Shown: in pieces, positions 10,104-17,650 of the stretch | How the letters are laid out: each line of letters opens with the position of its first letter | Numbering within the stretch: the first letter of the stretch is position 1 | Assembly: GCF_947502415.1 (NCBI RefSeq) | Contig: NZ_CANMZV010000014.1 | Coordinates: 62,001-126,000 of the forward strand | From: an uncultured Photobacterium sp. | GTDB taxonomy: Bacteria > Pseudomonadota > Gammaproteobacteria > Enterobacterales > Vibrionaceae | Direction of reading: 5' to 3' | DNA: 64,000 nt | Made by a program: the position numbers and the translations under genes | Notes under the pieces: generated by a model | Told to the model about the DNA's origin: nothing | Seen by the model: only the letters and a program-made list of their open reading frames with translations | Database searches by the model: none

Positions 10104-11609
10104 ATGAAAGAGTTAAATGAGAGACTGGTAACCCTGTTTTGTTATGACGATAAATCAGCTGGAATGTTGATGCGAAGCACCTTGAATTCTTTATGCAAAG
10201 TAGAAGCCTATCACTCAAATCGGAAAGGTGATATCATCCAGATCTTGGAGTGTCATCCTATTCAATTAATATTCATTGCTGGTTCTGAAGAGTATCTAAA
10301 AGATATATATCGTAGCGTTAATAAATTCTATGAAAGTAAACCTATTGCAGATGATATCAAAACCATTATCGTTGCAATACCTAATGTATTTAATACACAG
10401 TCGTTAAACTTTTTAATAGATCAAGGTTATGATCTTATTTTAAATGACACTTATCAGTTGGTTGAATTTAATAAAAAATTTCACCCATTATATAAAAAAA
10501 TAAAGGCAAGAAAGCTATTAGCCTCTAAACTTAACACCGTGGAAATAACTGAATCATTGTATATTCAGATTATATTTAAGTTTTTGTCCGATCATCGCCT
10601 TGTGAAGATTATTTTCCGGGATTATATAAACAGAAAATACAAGATTGAAAACCTTGAGACTCTCTATAAAAAAACTAATAAAACTAGCTTGTTGACTGAG
10701 TTAACACACTACTTTGTAGAAGGTAATAGTTTTCAGCGTGGACTTGGTTACTCCGCAAAATTGTTAAAAGCAAGCCCCTGGTCGTTCAGGGCAAATCTTA
10801 TGCTAAGTAAGTATTATATAGCCAAGTCACCAGAAAGATCTTTAGCACATTTTTTAAAGACAGATCAAAGTCAGTTGGGTGAAATAGATCCTGACTTCAT
10901 TTTCGAACTGCAGGTAAAAAACCAGTTTAGCAGCTCATTAGGAATCCTAAATAAATATATTCTATCACGGGAAGATGCTGTGTTGGATCTAGCAATATCA
11001 GCAGTAAGTTGGTTTTTGTATCAGCCAAAAGTACTGAGAAAGTTTTTTGTTAGTGCACTCAGGAATAATCGGACAAGGATAAATATCACCAAGAAAATCA
11101 CTCAAAGTTATTCGAAAGAGACGGGTGTTGTGTTATCAGTGATACCGATTTTATTAGCGGGTAAATCTTATGCAGTGGCAGAAATTATAAAGCGCAAGAT
11201 TCGAGAATTAGAAGACTATGATGTTTCACCTAAAGAAGCGATAGTATATTCATTGATGTTTTCTCTGCTTGGCAGAAACAGTTACTCTAATAGAATCAAG
11301 TTCGATGATAATCCTGAAGCTTTTAACCAATCACAGCATAAAACGGTATTAAAAGTAACAGGTAGAATAGAAAAAGAGGTAAAATTAAAGATTAAAAATG
11401 TTACAGAATGCAATAATGCCGATGGTATTTACAAGAATTATAGACAATACCCATTATCTAATGAATTATCATATGCATCATGTGTATCATTGGGCAAGTT
11501 GGGTATAAATGATGAGCGGTTTAAGCATTTGATCAATACATCTATTTTTCTTGAAACATCTACTGAAAAAAGAAGTGAACTAAGAAAGATAAAATCTCGG
11601 GTATTCTAA
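10104..11609 (+). CDS. Unknown protein: degenerate receiver-like domain plus helical/TPR-like domain
   Basis: I do not recognise this gene. The frame is open from GTG 9987, but that start lies in a probable IS30 end. ATG 10104 (MKELNERL) or ATG 10074 are better starts, giving about 501 or 511 aa; none has a strong ribosome-binding site. The first ~130 residues alternate strand and helix like a CheY receiver: VTLFCYDD, then KVEAYHS, then IQLIFIAGS where the phospho-acceptor Asp should be, then IKTIIVAIPN and LILNDT. The expected Asp is absent. The remainder (about residues 150-500) is predicted helical, with TPR-like LLKASPWSFRANLMLSKYYIA. Codon use is markedly AT-rich compared with the core genes, suggesting transfer. 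It has IS fragments on both sides and no partner gene. Confidence 0.6.
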   Translation: MKELNERLVTLFCYDDKSAGMLMRSTLNSLCKVEAYHSNRKGDIIQILECHPIQLIFIAGSEEYLKDIYRSVNKFYESKPIADDIKTIIVAIPNVFNTQSLNFLIDQGYDLILNDTYQLVEFNKKFHPLYKKIKARKLLASKLNTVEITESLYIQIIFKFLSDHRLVKIIFRDYINRKYKIENLETLYKKTNKTSLLTELTHYFVEGNSFQRGLGYSAKLLKASPWSFRANLMLSKYYIAKSPERSLAHFLKTDQSQLGEIDPDFIFELQVKNQFSSSLGILNKYILSREDAVLDLAISAVSWFLYQPKVLRKFFVSALRNNRTRINITKKITQSYSKETGVVLSVIPILLAGKSYAVAEIIKRKIRELEDYDVSPKEAIVYSLMFSLLGRNSYSNRIKFDDNPEAFNQSQHKTVLKVTGRIEKEVKLKIKNVTECNNADGIYKNYRQYPLSNELSYASCVSLGKLGINDERFKHLINTSIFLETSTEKRSELRKIKSRVF

Positions 11610-11655
11610 TTGGTAATGATGATGTTGTTTACCAAATGGTTTTTTGATTACTATC
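11609..11655 (+). terminator. Possible terminator of the receiver-like gene
   Basis: TTGGTAA (about 11610-11616) pairs with TTACCAA about 12 bases later, and TGGTTTTTTG follows. It lies directly after the stop codon. The stem is only 7 bp. Confidence 0.5.
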
Positions 11656-11777
11656 GAGTATCAGCTAATTTAAGTAACCGCTGAGGTATAGGTGCAGTTT
11701 GAATACTGGTAAAATCAATTGTTCCTGCAACTGTCCAAGGTTAAATTGTCGATTGAACTTAAAACAAAAGTAACTGT

Positions 11778-12425
11778 TCACCCGCAAGCGGTTGATAGTT
11801 CGCACGTTAGCTTTTTGGGTATTGGGTAATCGGTCTTTTCAATGCAGGCATGCACTACCGATTTTAACCAGTCGTACGAATTGAGCCTTAGCAGCTTTGC
11901 CATTTCAAGGAGAGATAGTATATGTTGCCTAAACAGTTCTCCTCGATGGGAACGCACACAATAACAACACTTACGCCAGACTACATAGCCATGTATAACC
12001 CGCTCAGCAGCATTGTTTGTCAGAGGGATACTGGCATTATCTAAAAAACGCCACAGCATGACATCGTCATCAAGCAATCGCTTGCAACGACCTCGATATC
12101 GTTTTGAACACTGATATTGACCCTTTCTGAGTTGTGCCTGCCAAGATGATCTTAACCGCTTGAACCGCCCGCAAGATAAGGCATGAGTCAATTTACCTGC
12201 TTCATATTGGTGTCTGGTTCTAAATACCATTTGAGCGACGAGTACCAGCCTAGCGCCGATTGGTGGGTTGTCCTTACCGACATTATCAGCGATAGCAATC
12301 ACACTACGAAGAATATGGGCCCGGCAAAGTTGCCTCTGGTTTTCATCGATATATCGATAGCTGCTGTACCGGTCGGTCACGAGGATGCCATTAAGCTCTT
12401 TTCCCAAAAGCCGGATGAAGGCCAC
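11778..12425 (-). pseudogene. IS66-family transposase, C-terminal part (second copy, different type)
   Basis: An open frame of 215 codons reads the C-terminal half of an IS66-group transposase: LVTDRYSSYRYI...QLCRAHILR, later IPLTNNAAERVIHGYVVWRKCCY, then RSHRGELFRQHILSLLEMAKLL. The N-terminal half is absent. At about 12410 the sequence changes to an IS3 OrfB fragment in another frame, so the ATG at 12425 is a fusion artefact. It differs in sequence from the IS66 remnant at 8.5-9.4 kb. Confidence 0.8.
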
Positions 12426-12472
12426 TGTGGTCTGTATTTCAACGTCCGGAACAAGGATTCCGAGAACGGGTG
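12408..12472 (-). pseudogene. IS3-family OrfB fragment (short)
   Basis: The minus strand from about 12470 reads PFSESLFRTLKYRPQWPSSGF, a hallmark of IS3-family OrfB integrases just after the third catalytic region. Only about 21 residues remain between the IS66 fragment and the left end of the next IS3 element. Confidence 0.65.
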
Positions 12473-13253
12473 ATCTGACCCAGCAGTTTTAGACACCGAG
12501 TTAAGCGAGTAAAATCACTTAACGAGATAAACAATGACAAACACTAAAACACGTATCAGGCACACCGAAGAGTTTAAGGAACTGGTGCTTAAGAACATCG
12601 GTTCCAGAGGCAGTACGACAACTTAATCTACATGCTTCCTAAATATATGGCTGGCGTAAGAACGCAAGGAAGGACTCCGCCAGTGAACGCGAGGCTGATC
12701 TTGCAACCGAAAACGCTCGTCTGAAGCGCCTCCTCTCCGAGCAAGCGGAGGAGCTTGAAATAGTAAAAAAAGCCGCCACCTACTTCGCGAAACATCTAAA
12801 ATAGCGAGCTTTGAGTTCATGCAAGTGCACCTTGAGCAGTTCTCAGTAATGAGGATGGCCAAGGTTCTTGCTGTATCGCGTAGTGGGTTTTACTACTGGC
12901 TAAAGCATCGTCATGAAATTAGTCAACGGGATAGAGCTCGTACGCTGCGTGACATAACGGTCAAAAAGGCGTTCGAAGCTAGCAAAGGTCGTGATGGTGC
13001 AAGATGTATCCAGGTAGAACTGGCAGAGCAAGGGAACAAGCACAACCTCATACGATATCAGACAGCATGAAAAGGCAAAGCCTGGTTGCAAAAGTTGCGC
13101 GTAAATTTTAGGTCACAACAGATAGTAAGCATTCCTTACCCGTTGCGCCTAAACTTCTGGAAAAAGATTTTACTGCTGATGCACCGAATCAGAAGTGGGC
13201 TGGCGATATCACCTACTTGATGATAAGTGAGGGCTGGCTTTATCTTGTTGGGG
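12473..13253 (+). pseudogene. IS3-family element, OrfA/OrfB both broken, right end lost
   Basis: The left end TGACCCAGCAGTTTTAGACA lies at about 12477-12496. OrfA starts at ATG 12534 (MTNTKTRIRHTEEFKELVL), then is interrupted. It resumes as GWRKNARKDSASEREADLATE...EELEIVKKAATYFAKHLK, ending TAG 12802-12804. OrfB reads FMQVHLEQFSVMRMAKVLAVSRSGFYYW (12805-13068), frameshifts, then RQSLVAKVARKF and [23 protein letters not shown], where homology stops near 13253. The gene is thus cut in the first part of the catalytic domain, just before the IS200 element. Confidence 0.85.
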
Positions 13254-13284
13254 CAGATCAAAACGTAATTCTGAAAATAAAAGA

Positions 13285-13895
13285 ATAATTAAATCTAGGT
13301 AAACCACCGCCTCTGGCGGTGTGACTCGACAAGGCTCCGCCGTTCAGGCGTGCAGAAGTGAGAAAATGGTCTCCTTTATAGAACCGGCAAGTTCACAAGG
13401 AGGCCATGATGAGAGATTGGCAGAGCCAAGCTCACGTAAAGCATTATTGCAAATATCACGTCGTATTTGTGCCTAAATATCGAAAGAAAGCCATTTATGG
13501 CTCTCTTCGTCGAGATATCGGCAAGATTTTTAGTGAGTTGTGTAGGCAACAAGGAATAGAAATTGTGGAAGCTCATGCGATGAAAGATCATATTCATATG
13601 CTTCTAATGATTCCACCGAAATACAGCGTTGCCAACACAATAGGCTTTCTGAAGGGAAAGTCAGCTATCAGGATTTATCGAGAACATTTGCAGGTGAAGC
13701 GCAATTTTACCGGACGGCATTTTTGGGCACGAGGATATTGCGTAAGTACTGTTGGATTAGATGAACAGATGATTCGTGAATATATAAGAAATCAGGAATC
13801 AGAAGAGAAGCGACAAGAACAACTGCAACTCTCAGGTTTATAAATATAGCCCCCTCCGGGGGCTTTCATCATACCCCCGGCTTTGCAGGTGGTTC
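13285..13895 (+). mobile_element. IS200/IS605-family insertion sequence (IS200 group)
   Basis: A single-ORF element with a subterminal hairpin at each end. The left is CCACCGCC-TCT-GGCGGTG (about 13302-13321) and the right GCCCCC-TCC-GGGGGC (13849-13863), followed by the tail ending near GGTGGTTCATGA. Such elements move as single strands by HUH transposase, make no target duplication, and have no inverted terminal repeats. Exact ends are inferred: the right end must lie at about 13892-13899 because retron codons begin there. Confidence 0.8.
13409..13843 (+). CDS. tnpA: IS200/IS605-family transposase TnpA (Y1 HUH)
   Basis: 144 aa from ATG 13409. AAGGAGG at 13397-13403 gives a 5-base gap to this ATG, while ATG 13406 is too close. 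The HUH metal-binding motif is HIH in KDHIHMLLMIPP (about residue 60-70). The nucleophilic tyrosine is in EQMIREYIRNQE (about residue 125). The N-terminal YCKYHVVFVPKYRKK is typical of IS200 TnpA. Length and motifs are complete, so the enzyme may be active. It is the only apparently intact transposase in the region. No TnpB/IscB-type companion gene is present. Confidence 0.92.
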   Translation: MRDWQSQAHVKHYCKYHVVFVPKYRKKAIYGSLRRDIGKIFSELCRQQGIEIVEAHAMKDHIHMLLMIPPKYSVANTIGFLKGKSAIRIYREHLQVKRNFTGRHFWARGYCVSTVGLDEQMIREYIRNQESEEKRQEQLQLSGL

Positions 13896-14737
13896 ATGAT
13901 TGCACATCCATCAAAAGAACTTAAATTTATTCAGGATTTAATTATCAATCAATTACAATCTAAATTACCAATCCATGATGTTGCGACTGCATATATCAAA
14001 GGAAAAAGTATCAAAGACAATGCTTTCCCACATGCAAAGTCAAAATACTTGTTAAAAATGGACTTAAAGAGTTTTTTCCAAGTATAAAGCCTGACTTATT
14101 TTTTAAAGAGTGCCGACACCAAGGAATTGCATTATCTGATTTAGATAAAGACCTTTTAGAAGGGGTTCTTTTTTGGAAAACTAGGCGGGCAAAAAGTTTG
14201 AGTTTAAGCATTGGAGCTCCTAGTTCTCCGCTAGTATTTAACTTTATTCTTTATAGATTTGATAATGCTATAAGTCAGTTATGTCAATCCGAAGGAATAG
14301 TATACACACGTTACGCAGATGACCTAACGTTCTCCACTAATAAAAGAGGGGCTATTTTATCATTTCCACCAAAAGTAAGAAGAATCCTTGGCACACTCTA
14401 TGATGGCAACATCAAGATAAACCTTAGAAAAACGGTGCTATCTTCTAAGGCCCATAATAGACATGTTACTGGTATAACCCTCACAAATGATGGAAAACTG
14501 AATATTGGTCGAGAAGAGAAGCGAAAGTTATCTGCAGCGGTCTATCGCTACGCATCCCAGATGCTTGAGTTAGAAGAAATTTTGGTCCTCAGAGGTAAGC
14601 TCTCATATGCTACTTTTCTTGAGCCCGAATTTCTCGAAAGATTGATTAGAAAATATGGGCAGCAAGTCAAACCAGACTGGCCTTGCAATCATCTCTCAGC
14701 CCTTGTTCTGCCTGGATCTCACAGCATAGCCTTCTAA
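13896..14737 (+). pseudogene. Retron-type reverse transcriptase, 5' truncated and frameshifted
   Basis: Retron RT hallmarks are present. The NAxxH motif of region X is NAFPH (in IKDNAFPHAKSKYLLKMDLK, ~14020). The catalytic YADD is in YTRYADDLTFSTN (~14310) and the VTG motif of region Y in NRHVTGITLTNDG (~14460). A typical C-terminus ends LERLIRKYG. The first frame (from 13896, IAHPSKELKFIQ) ends at TAA 14085-14087; the rest continues in the -1 frame from about 14078. The N-terminal ~50-70 residues and the expected upstream msr-msd RNA gene are missing, replaced by the IS200 element. The last ~22 residues after KYG look like read-through into unrelated DNA. No effector gene is recognisable nearby. 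Confidence 0.85.
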
Positions 14738-15408
14738 TGATTCTGTTGACGTTGTTGTCTCCGGTCTTTGGCTGAGATTTTATCCCTATTACAGTCGTCG
14801 TCGACGACAGAACTCCATCAGAAAATCCCCCCGTCAACTTCACCACTATCTACTCAGGAGAATCTCATCCCAGATTCATAGCTGATTGCCCTCAGAATCA
14901 CCCCTGACGAACAGAACACGGTTCTGAGTATGAATATCAGTCTAAAGATTAACGGCTGTTTCTGGCGGTGTGAGTGGTTCCTAACAGGTGAGGGGCTGAA
15001 TGATTTATGGGATAACGAACCAATTACCGCCCTTGGCAATTGGTCTTAATCTTGTCACATCTGTATCGTCCTGAATTTCTGTCTGAGTATTCTGGCCTTA
15101 CTGTCAGACTCAATCAGTCAGGTATCTAAATCATTTATATATTAATAACTTGAACCCAAGGGAACGGATGTTGGTTATATATGTTAGTAACCGCTCGCTA
15201 ATTTTCAGCCAGCGTAGTACAGCTGAAGTGTGGTATGAAATTGGTTAGTTTGATGATTGCGCGGAAGAGTGTTGTTTGTGATATGTGGTATGAAATTGCA
15301 GATAGAAATGTAGCTAAGAGTAATATTTCTGATGTATTTCAGTTAGCTAGATGGAAAGATGCTTACCGGAAGTCACTGCGGACCGGATATAGACAGGCCA
15401 GAAACAGA
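14738..15408. other. Unassigned remnant DNA between retron relic and tRNA-Ile2
   Basis: About 670 bases with no gene I can name. Short ORFs exist, such as ATG 14930 (MNISLKINGCFWRCEWFL..., about 40 codons) and 15235-15417 (60 codons, MKLVSLMIARK...). The latter runs into the tRNA-side terminator hairpin and has no convincing ribosome-binding site. A 15-base direct repeat TGTGGTATGAAATTG occurs at 15229-15243 and 15284-15298. I treat the stretch as decayed island DNA. Confidence 0.4.
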
Positions 15409-15438
15409 AAAGGCTGATAGGTTTCCCTATCAGCCTTT
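15408..15438 (-). terminator. Terminator downstream of tRNA-Ile2
   Basis: Perfect 11-bp stem AGGCTGATAGG (15411-15421) / CCTATCAGCCT (15426-15436), loop TTTC, with an A-run on the left that gives a U-run in the minus-strand transcript. Confidence 0.85.
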
Positions 15439-15446
15439 CTTCAATC

Positions 15447-15522
15447 TGGTGGCCCCTCGCAGACTTGAACTGCGGACCAAGCGATTATGAGTCGCCTGCT
15501 CTAACCACTGAGCTAAGGGGCC
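15447..15522 (-). tRNA. tRNA-Ile2 (anticodon CAU, lysidine-modified)
   Basis: The minus strand gives a full cloverleaf. The acceptor is GGCCCCT...AGGGGCC with encoded CCA (15447-15449), the D-arm AGCTCAGTGGTTAGAGC and the anticodon loop ACTCATAATC with CAT. The T-arm is GCAGTTCAAGTCTGC. The body GGTTAGAGCAGGCGACTCAT matches the minor isoleucine tRNA (ileX/ileY type), whose C34 is converted to lysidine to read AUA, rather than a methionine tRNA. That identity is recalled, not searched. It lies downstream of rpoD in the same orientation. The accessory region abuts its 3' side. Confidence 0.88.
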
Positions 15523-15670
15523 TTTGTGCGAGAAATTATATGAGATGGTTTCGCACTTGTCTAGCGAATAAAGTGATTGTTTTGTTTGCTTTTTAATCAT
15601 TTGACGGAAAGTGTATGGCGATAGCGGGAAATAGCTAAGATATTGATATTTAGATGTATCGCCACAAATA

Positions 15671-15698
15671 AAAAAGCGAGCCGGTTGGCTCGCTTTTC
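15671..15698 (-). terminator. Terminator of the rpsU-dnaG-rpoD operon
   Basis: Perfect 11-bp stem AAAAGCGAGCC (15672-15682) / GGCTCGCTTTT (15687-15697), loop GGTT, 19 bases past the rpoD stop. Confidence 0.9.
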
Positions 15699-15716
15699 TG
15701 ATCTAGGTCGATACGT

Positions 15717-17558
15717 TTACTCGTCCAGGAAGCTGCGCAGTACATCTGAGCGGCTTGGGTGGCGAAGTTTACGCAGTGCCTTAGCTTCGATCTGACGGAT
15801 ACGCTCACGGGTAACGTCGAACTGCTTGCCCACTTCTTCTAGGGTGTGGTCAGTGTTCATATCGATACCGAAACGCATACGCAGTACTTTTGCCTCACGT
15901 GGTGTCAGGCCAGCCAGTACATCGTTGGTTGCGGCGCGCAGGTTGGTCGCTGTCGCGGCATCCATCGGTAGCTGAAGCGTGGTATCTTCAATGAAGTCAC
16001 CTAAGTGCGAATCTTCATCATCACCGATTGGCGTTTCCATTGAGATTGGCTCTTTAGCAATCTTCAGTACCTTGCGGATTTTGTCTTCCGGCATTTGCAT
16101 GCGCTCTGCCAGCTCTTCCGGCAGTGGTTCACGGCCCATCTCCTGAAGCATCTGGCGAGAGATACGGTTCAGTTTGTTGATGGTTTCAATCATGTGAACA
16201 GGGATACGGATAGTACGTGCCTGATCGGCGATTGAACGGGTGATAGCCTGACGGATCCACCATGTTGCGTAAGTCGAGAACTTGTAACCGCGACGGTATT
16301 CGAATTTATCTACCGCTTTCATCAAACCGATGTTACCTTCCTGGATCAAATCCAAGAACTGTAGGCCACGGTTGGTGTATTTCTTCGCGATCGAAATAAC
16401 CAGACGCAGGTTAGCTTCAACCATTTCTTTCTTCGCACGGCGAGCCTTGGCTTCACCGATAGACATGCGGCGGCTGATATCTTTGATACGTTCAATAGTC
16501 AGGCCGGTGTCTTCTTCCAGCATGCGTAGCTTTAGTGTAGAACGACGCAGATCTTCTTCGTAGTTCTTCAGGCGTTCAGCGTAAGGCTTGCCAGAGTTCA
16601 GTGCTTCGTCGATCCACTCGGTAGAGGATTCGTTGCCAGCAAACAAGTTGATGAAGGTTTTCTTCGGCATCTTGCTGTTGTCGACACACATACGCATGAT
16701 AAGGCGTTCGTTAGTACGAACCCTGTCCATTGAATCGCGTAGTGAGCTAACCAGGCGGTCAAATTGTTTCGGGATAAGACGGAACTGTTTGAAGATTTCT
16801 GATAGCTCTTCAACTGCAACTTCGGTTTTCGCATCGTGGCGGCCGTAAGTTGTAATTGCGGTAGCCATTTTCTCGTAAGAATCACGAAGTTCCATGAACT
16901 TCTCACGCGCTAGCTCCGGATCGATGCCAGTATCTTCTTCGTCTTCATCAGAGTCGTCGTCTTCTTCAAGATCTTTGTCTTCGTCTTCAAGATCAGATTC
17001 GCTTAGCTCTGAGCCGATATGTGTTGCGGTTGGTGCTGCTGTTTCCTCTTCATTAGGATCAACAAAACCAGAAATAATGTCGGTTAGACGAAGTTCGTCT
17101 GCTTCAACCTTGTCGAATTGCTCAAGTAAGTGAGCAATGGCGGTCGGATACTCTGCTACTGAGCACTGAACTTGGTTGATACCATCTTCAATGCGTTTTG
17201 CGATATCAATTTCGCCTTCACGAGTAAGTAGTTCTACTGTACCCATTTCGCGCATGTACATGCGAACTGGATCGGTAGTACGGCCGATCTCGCTTTCTAC
17301 GCTAGAAAGGGCTTGAGCGGCGGCTTCAATAGCGTCTTCGTCCGCATTATCTTCAGTCATCATTAATTCATCGGCATCAGGGGCTGTTTCAACCACCTTA
17401 ATACCCATGTCATTAATCATCTGAATAATGTCTTCCACCTGATCGGAATCAACGATATCTTCCGGTAAGTGGTCATTTACTTCTGCGTAGGTCAGATAGC
17501 CTTGTTCTTTGCCTTTAGCGACAAGTAACTTAAGCTGAGACTGCGGATTTTGCTCCAT
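15717..17558 (-). CDS. rpoD: RNA polymerase primary sigma factor sigma-70
   Basis: 613 aa, the expected length. The N-terminal region 1.1 starts [32 protein letters not shown]. Region 1.2 contains [11 protein letters not shown], and an acidic non-conserved region lies near residues 185-215. Region 2 ([33 protein letters not shown], about residues 390-435) binds core and the -10 element. Region 4.2 ([20 protein letters not shown], about 580-600) binds the -35. It is the last gene of the macromolecular-synthesis operon rpsU-yqeY-dnaG-rpoD, 92 bases after dnaG. Confidence 0.98.
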   Translation of the reverse strand: MEQNPQSQLKLLVAKGKEQGYLTYAEVNDHLPEDIVDSDQVEDIIQMINDMGIKVVETAPDADELMMTEDNADEDAIEAAAQALSSVESEIGRTTDPVRMYMREMGTVELLTREGEIDIAKRIEDGINQVQCSVAEYPTAIAHLLEQFDKVEADELRLTDIISGFVDPNEEETAAPTATHIGSELSESDLEDEDKDLEEDDDSDEDEEDTGIDPELAREKFMELRDSYEKMATAITTYGRHDAKTEVAVEELSEIFKQFRLIPKQFDRLVSSLRDSMDRVRTNERLIMRMCVDNSKMPKKTFINLFAGNESSTEWIDEALNSGKPYAERLKNYEEDLRRSTLKLRMLEEDTGLTIERIKDISRRMSIGEAKARRAKKEMVEANLRLVISIAKKYTNRGLQFLDLIQEGNIGLMKAVDKFEYRRGYKFSTYATWWIRQAITRSIADQARTIRIPVHMIETINKLNRISRQMLQEMGREPLPEELAERMQMPEDKIRKVLKIAKEPISMETPIGDDEDSHLGDFIEDTTLQLPMDAATATNLRAATNDVLAGLTPREAKVLRMRFGIDMNTDHTLEEVGKQFDVTRERIRQIEAKALRKLRHPSRSDVLRSFLDE

Positions 17559-17650
17559 AGACGATATCCAACTTCGGGTCTGAGTGAGAGTTTAGTATGC
17601 AGAGATGCAAACCTGTAAACTTAACAAATTTTTGAATTGTTGACTACTTA

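Noticed and set aside
13896..14737. A functional retron defence system
   Set aside because: The RT lacks its N-terminus, carries a frameshift, and has no upstream ncRNA region or effector gene.
15235..15417. 60-codon ORF before the tRNA terminator
   Set aside because: Its stop falls in the tRNA terminator hairpin, it has no good ribosome-binding site, and it matches no family I know.
15447..15522. tRNA-Ile2 as an integrase attachment site for the accessory region
   Set aside because: I found no repeat of the tRNA 3' end at the far side and no integrase gene. The possibility is mentioned but not annotated.
15447..15522. Initial reading of the CAU tRNA as tRNA-Met
   Set aside because: The body sequence matches the minor isoleucine tRNA that reads AUA after lysidine modification, not the elongator or initiator Met tRNA.
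16910..17000. Acidic repeat-like stretch in rpoD as an unusual insertion
   Set aside because: A Glu/Asp-rich non-conserved region is normal at this position in gammaproteobacterial sigma-70.
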